Positions 56,855 to 64,000 of a stretch of 64,000 bases of DNA are shown here, in pieces. Each line of letters begins with the position of its first letter. Position 1 is the first letter of the stretch. A program made the translations under genes and the position numbers. The stretch is taken from positions 3,472,001 to 3,536,000 of the forward strand of contig NZ_CP011427.1 in assembly GCF_001506165.1 (NCBI RefSeq). The letters run 5' to 3'. The DNA is from Pantoea vagans (lineage in GTDB: Bacteria; Pseudomonadota; Gammaproteobacteria; Enterobacterales; Enterobacteriaceae). Below the pieces are notes generated by a model. That model had not been told where the DNA came from, did no database searches, and saw only the letters and a program-made list of their open reading frames with translations.

Positions 56855-57307
56855 TTAAAAGTGGGGGACCAGGTTCGCTTTCTGAATGTTGCTCAGCGCG
56901 AACACTTCATCGTTACCCTCAACGGTCACCGTGATCATCTCGCCTTCAACAGACTTGATGATGCCCTGCCATTTACGGCGGTTCTGTACGGCCATACGCA
57001 GTACCACGCTCACTTCATCACCGACGAAACGAGTATAGTGTTCAGCAGTGAAAAGAGGACGCTCGAGACCTGGTGAGGAAACTTCAAGGTTGTAAGCGAC
57101 AGTAATCGGATCTTCCACGTCCATTACCGCGCTGACCTGGTGGCTAACATCGGCACAATCATCAACATTGATACCGTCTTCACTATCAATATAGATGCGC
57201 AAAGTCGATGTGCGACCGCGAACGAATTCGATACCGACCAATTCGTAGCCAAGCGCTTCTACTGGAGCGGTGATCAAATCAGTCAATTTTTGCTCTAATG
57301 TGGACAA
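56855..57307 (-). CDS. rimP: RimP, ribosome maturation factor
   Basis: A 150-residue protein for 30S assembly, nearly identical to E. coli: [73 protein letters not shown]. The matching N-terminus is at a TTG (57307) that gives STLEQK after the start, behind GGGGGTGGGC. A GTG two codons earlier is an alternative; the open frame runs 120 bases further upstream but crosses two terminators. Confidence 0.96.
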   Translation of the reverse strand: MSTLEQKLTDLITAPVEALGYELVGIEFVRGRTSTLRIYIDSEDGINVDDCADVSHQVSAVMDVEDPITVAYNLEVSSPGLERPLFTAEHYTRFVGDEVSVVLRMAVQNRRKWQGIIKSVEGEMITVTVEGNDEVFALSNIQKANLVPHF

Positions 57308-57324
57308 GCCCACCCCCAAGACAT

Positions 57325-57344
57325 AAAAAAAGGGCCTATAGCCC
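57325..57344 (-). terminator. Second (inner) terminator between metY and rimP
   Basis: On the minus strand GGGC-TATAG-GCCC is followed by seven T. It is short, and rimP-nusA transcription must pass it. Confidence 0.75.
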
Positions 57345-57365
57345 AGTGTTGCGATTCCTGATAAC

Positions 57366-57393
57366 AAAAAACCCCGAATATTCGGGGCTTTTT
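57366..57393. terminator. First terminator after metY
   Basis: The perfect palindrome CCCCGAATATTCGGGG lies between A and T runs. It ends metY transcripts; with the inner terminator it makes a double barrier before the rimP-nusA operon, which in E. coli is partly read through. Confidence 0.9.
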
Positions 57394-57519
57394 GTGACTG
57401 GACCCTGTACGCCGCATGGCGGCTTCGGCACACAATCCAAAAGAATTTTTTTCAAAAACTCACTGAGGATGCGTCCGTCGATGCATACAGTATATTTGAA
57501 AAAGAACTCTAAGGGAAAG

Positions 57520-57596
<77 letters not shown>

Positions 57597-57655
57597 TCCG
57601 AAAACGTGGCGAATATTACGCCGATCTTGCGAAAAAAGCAAGTTTTACTGAGATT

Positions 57656-57742
57656 TGGTACCGAGGACGGGACTTGAACCCGTAAGCCCTTTCGAGCACT
57701 ACCACCTCAAGGTAGCGTGTCTACCAATTTCACCACCTCGGT
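57656..57742 (-). tRNA. leuU: tRNA-Leu (anticodon GAG)
   Basis: An 87-nt gene: ACCGAGGTGGTGAAATTGGT, anticodon stem-loop CTACC-TTGAGGT-GGTAG (anticodon GAG), long variable arm, GGTTCAAGTCC T-arm, and encoded CCA. It stands between secG and metY, the E. coli leuU position. The acceptor starts with A-U instead of the E. coli G-U. Confidence 0.97.
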
Positions 57743-57789
57743 ACTGCACTGACTGCGACGTTGTATTGCCGCTTTAAGCGTTGACGATG

Positions 57790-58125
57790 TTACTGTGGGA
57801 TGTCATTGCCCGGCGTGGCCGGTTTAGCTGGCTGAGTCTGTTGTTGAGACTGAGCCGGCGCAGTGAGGTTTTCCCACTCGCTTCCTTTAGAAGACTTGTT
57901 GGTGTTCAGATTGCCCAGAACCAGACTGATAATGAAGAACAGGGTCGCCAGCACAGCGGTCATACGAGTCATAAAGTTACCAGACCCGGTTGAACCGAAC
58001 AGTGTACCAGAGGCGCCTGCACCGAATGAGGCTCCCATATCAGCGCCTTTGCCTTGCTGCAGCATGATCAGACCCACGAGGCCAATCGCTACAATAAGGA
58101 AAACAACTAACAGAGCTTCGTACAT
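57790..58125 (-). CDS. secG: SecG, protein-export membrane subunit
   Basis: The 111-residue SecYEG translocon subunit with two membrane helices (LLVVFLIVAIGLVGLIMLQQ and TAVLATLFFIISLVLG), between them GKGADMGASFGAG...GSGNFMTRM. A Gln/Pro-rich tail follows. I start at the ATG at 58125, which gives MYEALLVVF as in E. coli; two codons upstream are open. Confidence 0.97.
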   Translation of the reverse strand: MYEALLVVFLIVAIGLVGLIMLQQGKGADMGASFGAGASGTLFGSTGSGNFMTRMTAVLATLFFIISLVLGNLNTNKSSKGSEWENLTAPAQSQQQTQPAKPATPGNDIPQ

Positions 58126-58342
58126 AATCAACCTGATTCCTTGCGCGTTATCTGCACAGTTAAAGCTTCACCAATATTGACGGGGAGTATCGTCATCACC
58201 CATCAGAAGCGGGTGTGAATACTAACCAATGGTGCATACCTCTGCAAGTGCAATTTACACGAACTTTATTGATTGCGGAAAAAAGCGCCATCATGGTGAT
58301 TTTACAGGCGGAAAGGCCGCAGCCTCTCCGCCTGGCGTGGCG

Positions 58343-59677
58343 TTATACGGCTTTCACTGCATCGGCAATTTTGTGCGCGAGTTCTGTCACCAGCTTCTCG
58401 TCCTCACCTTCCACCATCACGCGAATCAGTGGCTCAGTGCCCGATTTACGCAGCAGCACGCGCCCTCTTCCCGCCAGCGTCTTCTCTACTTCCGCTGTCA
58501 CGGCTTTCACGCTATCACTCTCCAGAGGATCATGGCTGCCAGTGAAACGCACATTGACCAGCACCTGAGGCAACATTTTCATCCCGCTGCACAGGTCGTG
58601 CAGGCTCATGTGATTGCGCACAATCGCAGTGAGTACTTGCAAACTTGCAACGATGCCATCGCCAGTGCTGATTTTGTCGAGCAAAATCACATGCCCGGAG
58701 TTTTCAGCGCCCATGCGCCAGCCCTTCTCCTGCATTTTCTCCAGCACGTAGCGGTCACCGACTTTGGCACGGGTAAAGGGAATACCTAACTGCTTCAACG
58801 CCAGTTCCAGACCCATGTTGCTCATCAACGTGCCCACTACACCGCCGCGCAGCTGACCCTGACGCAGTGCCTCGCGTGCAATGATGTAGAGGATCTGGTC
58901 GCCATCAACCTTCTCACCCAAATGGTCAACCATCATGATACGGTCACCATCACCGTCATAGGCCAGACCGAGATCGGCCTTCTCATCCAGCACACGCTGT
59001 TGCAGCATACGCAGATCGGTGGCACCGCACTCTTTGTTAATGTTCATGCCATCAGGCTGCACGCCGATGGCAATCACTTTGGCACCCAGTTCACGCAACA
59101 CGTTTGGTGCGATGTGGTAAGTCGCCCCATTGGCGCAGTCCACCACTATCTTCAAACTGTTGAGGCTCAGCTCACTGGGGAAAGTGCCTTTGCAGAACTC
59201 AATGTAGCGACCAGCAGCATCGACAATGCGGCTCGCACGACCCAGTTCGGCTGATTCCACGCAGGTCAGTGGCTTCTCAAGTTCCAGCTCAATGGCTTCT
59301 TCGACTTCATCCGGCAGTTTGGTGCCTTCAGCAGAGAAGAATTTAATGCCGTTGTCATCGAACGGGTTATGCGATGCCGAAATCACAATGCCGGCCTCAG
59401 CACGGAAAGTTCGCGTCAGATAAGCAATGGCGGGGGTAGGCATTGGGCCGGTAAAGGCCGCAGACAGGCCTGCCGCGGCAAGTCCCGCTTCCAACGCGGA
59501 CTCCAGCATATAACCGGAAATACGCGTGTCTTTACCTATCAATACTTTCTTAGAGCCAGAACGTGCCAGCACTTTACCGGCCGCGAAGCCCAGCTTCAGT
59601 ACAAAGTCAGGTGTAATAGGCGCTTCGCCTACTTTGCCACGGATACCATCTGTACCGAAATATTTACGATTACTCAT
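58343..59677 (-). CDS. glmM: GlmM, phosphoglucosamine mutase
   Basis: The 444-residue enzyme converts glucosamine-6-phosphate to the 1-phosphate on the path to UDP-GlcNAc. It has the active-serine loop [20 protein letters not shown], the metal loop [13 protein letters not shown], the sugar-binding [12 protein letters not shown] and the C-terminal [17 protein letters not shown]. folP lies 4 bp upstream on the same strand. Confidence 0.98.
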   Translation of the reverse strand: MSNRKYFGTDGIRGKVGEAPITPDFVLKLGFAAGKVLARSGSKKVLIGKDTRISGYMLESALEAGLAAAGLSAAFTGPMPTPAIAYLTRTFRAEAGIVISASHNPFDDNGIKFFSAEGTKLPDEVEEAIELELEKPLTCVESAELGRASRIVDAAGRYIEFCKGTFPSELSLNSLKIVVDCANGATYHIAPNVLRELGAKVIAIGVQPDGMNINKECGATDLRMLQQRVLDEKADLGLAYDGDGDRIMMVDHLGEKVDGDQILYIIAREALRQGQLRGGVVGTLMSNMGLELALKQLGIPFTRAKVGDRYVLEKMQEKGWRMGAENSGHVILLDKISTGDGIVASLQVLTAIVRNHMSLHDLCSGMKMLPQVLVNVRFTGSHDPLESDSVKAVTAEVEKTLAGRGRVLLRKSGTEPLIRVMVEGEDEKLVTELAHKIADAVKAV

Positions 59678-59681
59678 GCCT

Positions 59682-60515
59682 TTATCCTTTTGCTCTCCGT
59701 GTCGCTTCGACGACGCGCATCGCTTCGACAGTCTCTTTCACATCATGAACGCGAATAATTTGTGCCCCCTGCATCGCAGCAATCACCGCACAGCTCAGGC
59801 TACCGGTCAGGCGCTGCGCCGGACCGACATTTAACAACTGGCCAATCATCGACTTACGCGACATCCCCACCAACAGCGGCAAACCAAAGTGGTGGAAATG
59901 GCTAAGTTCGGCCAGCAGTTGATAATTGTGGTTGAGATTCTTACCGAAACCGAAGCCAGGGTCGAGTAGCAGATTTTCTTTTTTAATGCCTGCGGCCTCA
60001 CAGCGCGCAATCTGCGCAGTGAAGTAAGCGTCCACTTCACTCACGATATCGTTATATTCCGGTGCCTGCTGCATAGTCCGCGGCTCACCCTGCATGTGCA
60101 TCAGGCACACCGGCAGCCCGGTCTCTGCCGCAGCAGCCAATGCACCCGGCTCAGAGAGTGAACGAATGTCATTAATGATGTGAGCACCCACTCGCGCAGA
60201 TTCACGGATAACTTCTGGTTTAGAGGTATCAACAGAAATCCAGACCTCGAAGCGCTGGGCAATCGCTTCCACCACCGGAATCACGCGTGCCAGTTCTTCC
60301 TCAACACTCACCTCATCCGCACCTGGTCGCGTTGATTCGCCGCCCACATCGATAATGGTGGCACCAGCATTCACCATCTCATTGGTATGCGTCAGCGCAT
60401 CCACCAGTGTGTTATGCGTTCCACCATCAGAAAAAGAGTCCGGCGTGACATTCAAAATACCCATCACATGGGGAAACGACAGATCGAGATGGGAATCACG
60501 GGCGTACAACTTCAT
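59682..60515 (-). CDS. folP: FolP, dihydropteroate synthase
   Basis: The 277-residue folate-pathway enzyme that joins p-aminobenzoate to the pterin; the sulphonamide target. Motifs: [44 protein letters not shown] and [15 protein letters not shown] start at the ATG at 60515, with AAGGAG nine bases before; upstream open codons are not in the family. It is co-transcribed with glmM. Confidence 0.97.
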   Translation of the reverse strand: MKLYARDSHLDLSFPHVMGILNVTPDSFSDGGTHNTLVDALTHTNEMVNAGATIIDVGGESTRPGADEVSVEEELARVIPVVEAIAQRFEVWISVDTSKPEVIRESARVGAHIINDIRSLSEPGALAAAAETGLPVCLMHMQGEPRTMQQAPEYNDIVSEVDAYFTAQIARCEAAGIKKENLLLDPGFGFGKNLNHNYQLLAELSHFHHFGLPLLVGMSRKSMIGQLLNVGPAQRLTGSLSCAVIAAMQGAQIIRVHDVKETVEAMRVVEATRRAKG

Positions 60516-60546
60516 GGCGGAAATCTCCTTGGGAATCACTAAATGT

Positions 60547-60574
60547 AAAAAACCCCGGACCGGCCGGGGTTTTT
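60547..60574 (-). terminator. Rho-independent terminator after ftsH
   Basis: CCCCGG-ACCGG-CCGGGG with an A-run on one side and a T-run on the other; on the minus strand it lies 20-45 bp after the ftsH stop and may attenuate folP-glmM. Confidence 0.88.
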
Positions 60575-60592
60575 GCTGAGGTTAAACGCCTC

Positions 60593-62524
60593 TTATTTGT
60601 CGAGCTGCTCTGACATGGTATTGCCTGGATTCGGCGTACGCGGTTCATCAACCGGACGTGGCGCCTTTGGCGTGCCATTGTTGTCTGAAGAGCTGCTGTT
60701 GCCGGAGTCATCCCAACCCGCAGGTGGACGAACTTCACGGCGCGCCATCAGGTCATCGATCTGCGGTGCGTCAATGGTTTCATACTTCATCAGCGCATCT
60801 TTCATCGCATGAAGGATATCCATATTCTCACCCAACAGAACGCGAGCGCGCTGGTAGTTGCTGTCGATCAGGTGTTTAACTTCCTGGTCGATGATACGCG
60901 CTGTTTCATCAGACATGTGTTTAGCCTTCGCCACTGAACGGCCCAGGAACACTTCGCCTTCTTCTTCAGCGTACAGCAACGGACCCAATTTCTCGTTGAA
61001 GCCCCACTGCGTGACCATGTTGCGTGCCAGGTTGGTCGCCACTTTGATGTCGTTAGACGCACCGGTAGAGACGTGCTCTGCACCATAGATGATCTCTTCA
61101 GCAAGACGACCACCGTACAGCGTAGAGATCTGGCTTTCCAGTTTCTGACGGCTGGCGCTGATTGCGTCACCTTCAGGCAGGAAGAAGGTCACACCCAAAG
61201 CACGGCCGCGAGGAATAATGGTCACTTTGTGCACCGGATCGTGTTCCGGTACCAGACGACCAATGATCGCATGGCCAGCTTCATGGTAAGCGGTTGATTC
61301 TTTTTGCGCTTCCGTCATCACCATGGAGCGACGTTCCGCACCCATCATGATTTTGTCTTTCGCTTTTTCAAACTCAACCATCGAGACCACACGCTTGTTG
61401 CCACGTGCAGCAAACAGCGCTGCTTCGTTGACGAGGTTAGCGAGGTCAGCACCCGAGAAGCCCGGCGTACCACGTGCGATGATGGCTGCATCAATATCGG
61501 TTGCCAGTGGCACACGACGCATATGCACTTTCAAAATCTGTTCACGACCGCGAACGTCTGGCAGACCGACTACAACCTGACGGTCAAAACGACCTGGACG
61601 CAGCAGCGCAGGGTCAAGTACGTCTGGACGGTTAGTTGCCGCGATCACGATGATGCCTTCATTACCTTCGAAGCCATCCATTTCGACCAGCATTTGGTTC
61701 AGCGTCTGCTCACGTTCATCGTGACCACCGCCCAAACCGGCACCACGCTGACGGCCTACCGCATCGATTTCATCGATGAAGATAATGCACGGCGCCGCTT
61801 TCTTCGCTTGTTCGAACATGTCACGCACACGAGATGCACCGACACCGACAAACATTTCTACGAAGTCAGAACCAGAAATGGTAAAGAAAGGTACTTTCGC
61901 TTCGCCAGCGATCGCTTTCGCCAGCAACGTTTTACCGGTACCCGGTGGGCCCACCATCAAGACGCCTTTCGGAATCTTACCACCCAGTTTCTGGAAGCGG
62001 CTTGGCTCACGCAGATATTCAACCAGTTCACCGACTTCTTCTTTTGCTTCATCACAACCTGCGACATCAGCAAAAGTGGTCTTAATCTGGTCTTCGGTCA
62101 GCATGCGGGCTTTACTCTTGCCAAAGGACATCGCGCCTTTGCCACCGCCGCCCTGCATCTGCCGCATAAAGAAGATCCAAACACCAATCAACAGCAGCAT
62201 TGGGAACCAAGAGATGAAGATGGAAGCCAGCAGGCTTGGCTCTTCTGGTGGTTCGCCAATCACTTTGACGTTTTTGGTCAAGAGGTTATCAAGCAACTTA
62301 GGATCGTTGACAGGAATGTAAGTCGTATATTTATTACTGTCTTTTTTGACAACGTTAATCTCACGCCCGTTAATACGTGCCTCGCGGACCTGATCCTGGT
62401 TCACTTCCGACAGGAAGGTTGAATAATCAACCCTACGGCCATTCGACTCGCTGGGCCCAAAGCTCTGGAAGACAGACATCAGCACGACCGCGATGACTAA
62501 CCAGAGAATCAGGTTTTTCGCCAT
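60593..62524 (-). CDS. ftsH: FtsH, membrane AAA+ zinc protease
   Basis: The 643-residue protease degrades LpxC, sigma-32 and damaged membrane proteins. Two N-terminal membrane segments ([15 protein letters not shown] and [18 protein letters not shown]) flank a periplasmic domain. The AAA+ motor has GPPGTGKT and [16 protein letters not shown]; the zinc site is HEAGH in [13 protein letters not shown]. The C-terminal tail (about 605-643) is Pro/Ser/Asn-rich. I start at the ATG at 62524 (MAKNLILW); another ATG three codons earlier is possible. Confidence 0.98.
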   Translation of the reverse strand: MAKNLILWLVIAVVLMSVFQSFGPSESNGRRVDYSTFLSEVNQDQVREARINGREINVVKKDSNKYTTYIPVNDPKLLDNLLTKNVKVIGEPPEEPSLLASIFISWFPMLLLIGVWIFFMRQMQGGGGKGAMSFGKSKARMLTEDQIKTTFADVAGCDEAKEEVGELVEYLREPSRFQKLGGKIPKGVLMVGPPGTGKTLLAKAIAGEAKVPFFTISGSDFVEMFVGVGASRVRDMFEQAKKAAPCIIFIDEIDAVGRQRGAGLGGGHDEREQTLNQMLVEMDGFEGNEGIIVIAATNRPDVLDPALLRPGRFDRQVVVGLPDVRGREQILKVHMRRVPLATDIDAAIIARGTPGFSGADLANLVNEAALFAARGNKRVVSMVEFEKAKDKIMMGAERRSMVMTEAQKESTAYHEAGHAIIGRLVPEHDPVHKVTIIPRGRALGVTFFLPEGDAISASRQKLESQISTLYGGRLAEEIIYGAEHVSTGASNDIKVATNLARNMVTQWGFNEKLGPLLYAEEEGEVFLGRSVAKAKHMSDETARIIDQEVKHLIDSNYQRARVLLGENMDILHAMKDALMKYETIDAPQIDDLMARREVRPPAGWDDSGNSSSSDNNGTPKAPRPVDEPRTPNPGNTMSEQLDK

Positions 62525-62697
62525 GTCACTCAAGGGATTAACCTCATATTACAACGGTGTTAACAGACAGCGTAGGGTACTATATATCCTTCAGACCTGG
62601 AATCGCGGCGCTGATGATTTTACTGCTTTCCACTGAAACTCAGAATTACACATCAGAGTAAACGCAGTTCGCCTTGCTTTGATTCCAGCACCGAGGG

Positions 62698-63327
62698 CTA
62701 TAGTTTGCGCCCTGTCGCCACAATATACACTTCACGTGAACGTAAACGAGAAGCGTCTGGCTTACGAATTTTCACTTTCGTAAATAGGGAGCGAATTTCC
62801 CGCAGGTATTCCTCGAAGCCATCTCCCTGAAACACTTTCACTACAAAACTGCCGCCAGGTGCCAGGATATCTCGACACATTTCCAGCGCCAACTCTACCA
62901 AATACATTGATCGTGGAATATCAACCGCAGGTGTACCGCTCATGTTCGGTGCCATGTCAGACATGACAACTTGCACCTTTTGGTCACCGACACGTTCCAG
63001 CAAAGCTTTTAACACCGCTTCTTCACGAAAATCACCCTGCAAAAAATCGACACCGACGATAGGGTCCATCGGCAGCAAATCGCAGGCAATGATACGACCA
63101 TTCGATCCAATCTGTTGTACCGCATATTGCGACCAACCGCCGGGTGCAGCACCTAGATCTACCACTGTCATGCCGGGTTTGAAAAGCTTGTCACCCTGCT
63201 GAATTTCATCAAGTTTAAACCAGGCGCGCGAACGCAACCCCTTTTTCTGTGCCTGCAGCACATATTTATCGCTAAAGTGTTCCTGTAGCCAGCGACTGGA
63301 ACTGGCCGAACGCTTTTTACCCGTCAT
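62698..63327 (-). CDS. rlmE: RlmE (FtsJ/RrmJ), 23S rRNA Um2552 2'-O-methyltransferase
   Basis: A 209-residue heat-shock methyltransferase, same length as E. coli. It contains the SAM motif [20 protein letters not shown], the catalytic region [17 protein letters not shown], and [18 protein letters not shown]. It lies upstream of ftsH on the same strand and is divergent from yhbY. Confidence 0.97.
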   Translation of the reverse strand: MTGKKRSASSSRWLQEHFSDKYVLQAQKKGLRSRAWFKLDEIQQGDKLFKPGMTVVDLGAAPGGWSQYAVQQIGSNGRIIACDLLPMDPIVGVDFLQGDFREEAVLKALLERVGDQKVQVVMSDMAPNMSGTPAVDIPRSMYLVELALEMCRDILAPGGSFVVKVFQGDGFEEYLREIRSLFTKVKIRKPDASRLRSREVYIVATGRKL

Positions 63328-63453
63328 AATTTTTCCAGTTAAATCTTCATCGTAGCGATAAATCAGTCCGCAATGGGTTGCGTTGATTTGGCGATATACA
63401 CGAGATGGCGGTAGAATGAACCGTTTTCAATCCCTGAGTAAGTAAAAAATACG

Positions 63454-63747
63454 ATGAATCTGAGTACCAAACAAAAACAGCACCTGAAAGGCCTGGCCCA
63501 TCCCCTTAAGCCCGTTGTCATGCTGGGCGGTAATGGCCTGACCGAAGGCGTGCTCGCCGAAATCGAACTGGCGCTCGAGCATCACGAATTGATCAAGGTA
63601 AAAATTGCCTCGGAAGATCGTGAGACCAAGCAGCTGATCGTTGACGCAATCGTACGTGAAACTAAAGCGTGTAACGTACAGGTCATCGGCAATACGCTGG
63701 TGCTGTATCGCCCTGCAAAAGAGCGCAAAATTACTCTGCCACGTTAA
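63454..63747 (+). CDS. yhbY: YhbY, CRM-domain RNA-binding protein
   Basis: A 97-residue CRM-domain protein that associates with pre-50S ribosomes. Match: MNLSTKQKQHLKGLAHPLKP, VVMLGGNGLTEGVLAEIELA (with the GxxG RNA-binding loop GGNG) and LVLYRPAKERKITLPR. Length equals E. coli. It is divergent from rlmE and convergent with greA, with a shared terminator. Confidence 0.97.
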   Translation: MNLSTKQKQHLKGLAHPLKPVVMLGGNGLTEGVLAEIELALEHHELIKVKIASEDRETKQLIVDAIVRETKACNVQVIGNTLVLYRPAKERKITLPR

Positions 63748-63803
63748 TGAAGCCGTAAGGCTGCCATAACGGGCAGAGAAAGTGCCATGCTCCTGCATGG
63801 GAT

Positions 63804-63827
63804 AAAAGGCCGCGATGCGGCCTTTTT
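63804..63827. terminator. Bidirectional terminator between yhbY and greA
   Basis: AGGCCGC-GAT-GCGGCCT flanked by AAAA and TTTTT, usable from both strands. Confidence 0.9.
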
Positions 63828-63874
63828 CCTTTCTTTACAATATGCGGCTACACATTTCAAAGCGTAGCAATATC

Positions 63875-64000
63875 TTAAAGGTATTCCACCTTTAAGACTT
63901 CATATTCCACATCGCCACCCGGTGTCTTCACGATCGCGACGTCATCCGCTTCTTTTCCCACCAAACCCCGCGCCATTGGCGAGTTCACTGAGATGAGATT
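63875..64000 (-). CDS. greA: GreA, transcription elongation factor (C-terminal 41 residues, cut by the window edge)
   Basis: The minus-strand frame from base 64000 reads [20 protein letters not shown], then [21 protein letters not shown] before the stop at 63875. This is the C-terminal FKBP-like domain of GreA, which helps RNA polymerase cleave backtracked RNA. The N-terminal coiled coil is outside the window. Its position beside yhbY matches E. coli. Confidence 0.95.
   Translation of the reverse strand, partial: NLISVNSPMARGLVGKEADDVAIVKTPGGDVEYEVLKVEYL

Noticed and set aside
61304..62422. 372-codon plus-strand open frame opposite ftsH
   Set aside because: Shadow of ftsH, whose sequence matches E. 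coli along its length; composition (Thr/His/Phe/Gln-rich) is typical of an antisense frame.

Overview
The window is chromosomal DNA from a member of the Enterobacterales. Nearly every housekeeping protein from lptG to greA aligns along its whole length with its E. coli counterpart, and the gene orders lptG-lptF/pepA-holC-valS, argI-pyrLBI-ridA, yhbQ/yhbS-ubiT/ubiU-ubiV-yhbW and secG-leuU-metY-rimP-nusA-infB-rbfA-truB-rpsO-pnp-nlpI-deaD are those of the order. Three traits point to an Erwiniaceae-type (Pantoea/Erwinia-like) bacterium, although the species cannot be read from the sequence: a periplasmic gluconate-type dehydrogenase, a GH20 hexosaminidase, and high GC with an AT-rich accessory left end. 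No prophage, complete insertion sequence, CRISPR array or toxin-antitoxin pair was recognised.

Bases 1-4700 are the accessory part. They hold flhC (cut by the window edge), flhD and fliA side by side on the minus strand, which is not the E. coli K-12 arrangement. They also hold a broken piece of a methyl-accepting chemotaxis protein, an N-terminally eroded flhE-like ORF, and an overlapping pair encoding a ToxR-like membrane regulator and a small membrane partner. I read this as the edge of a second or relocated flagellar locus that is decaying, next to a tRNA-Leu(CAA) gene that could be an integration boundary.

Bases 4.9-19 kb hold metabolic and stress genes. These are yjjA; a MocR-type regulator divergent from an azoreductase and an AhpD-like protein; an unknown protein with a faint IS110-transposase-like N-terminus; marC; the three-gene gluconate 2-dehydrogenase operon; an orphan peptide-type binding protein; yjgR; and a DUF445 membrane protein. 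Ten intergenic palindromic elements, most built from two hairpins joined by a CTAC...GTAG core, lie between 4.9 and 32 kb and none was seen in the right half.

Bases 19-46 kb are mostly core metabolism. They comprise LPS export (lptFG), pepA-holC-valS, miaE, rraB, arginine and pyrimidine carbamoyltransferases with their ARG boxes and the pyrL attenuator, ridA, the hexosaminidase, and the anaerobic ribonucleotide reductase nrdDG behind two NrdR-type boxes. The yhb/ubi genes of O2-independent ubiquinone synthesis and a divergent AraC regulator/SDR pair follow. nrdG has an extended C-terminus that overlaps the neighbouring permease tail to tail, and the SDR has Trp where the catalytic Tyr should be.

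Bases 45-64 kb are the translation, RNA-decay and envelope block: deaD, yrbN, nlpI, pnp, rpsO, truB, rbfA, infB, nusA, rimP, two tRNAs, secG, glmM, folP, ftsH, rlmE, yhbY and the end of greA. All are intact and in the conserved order.
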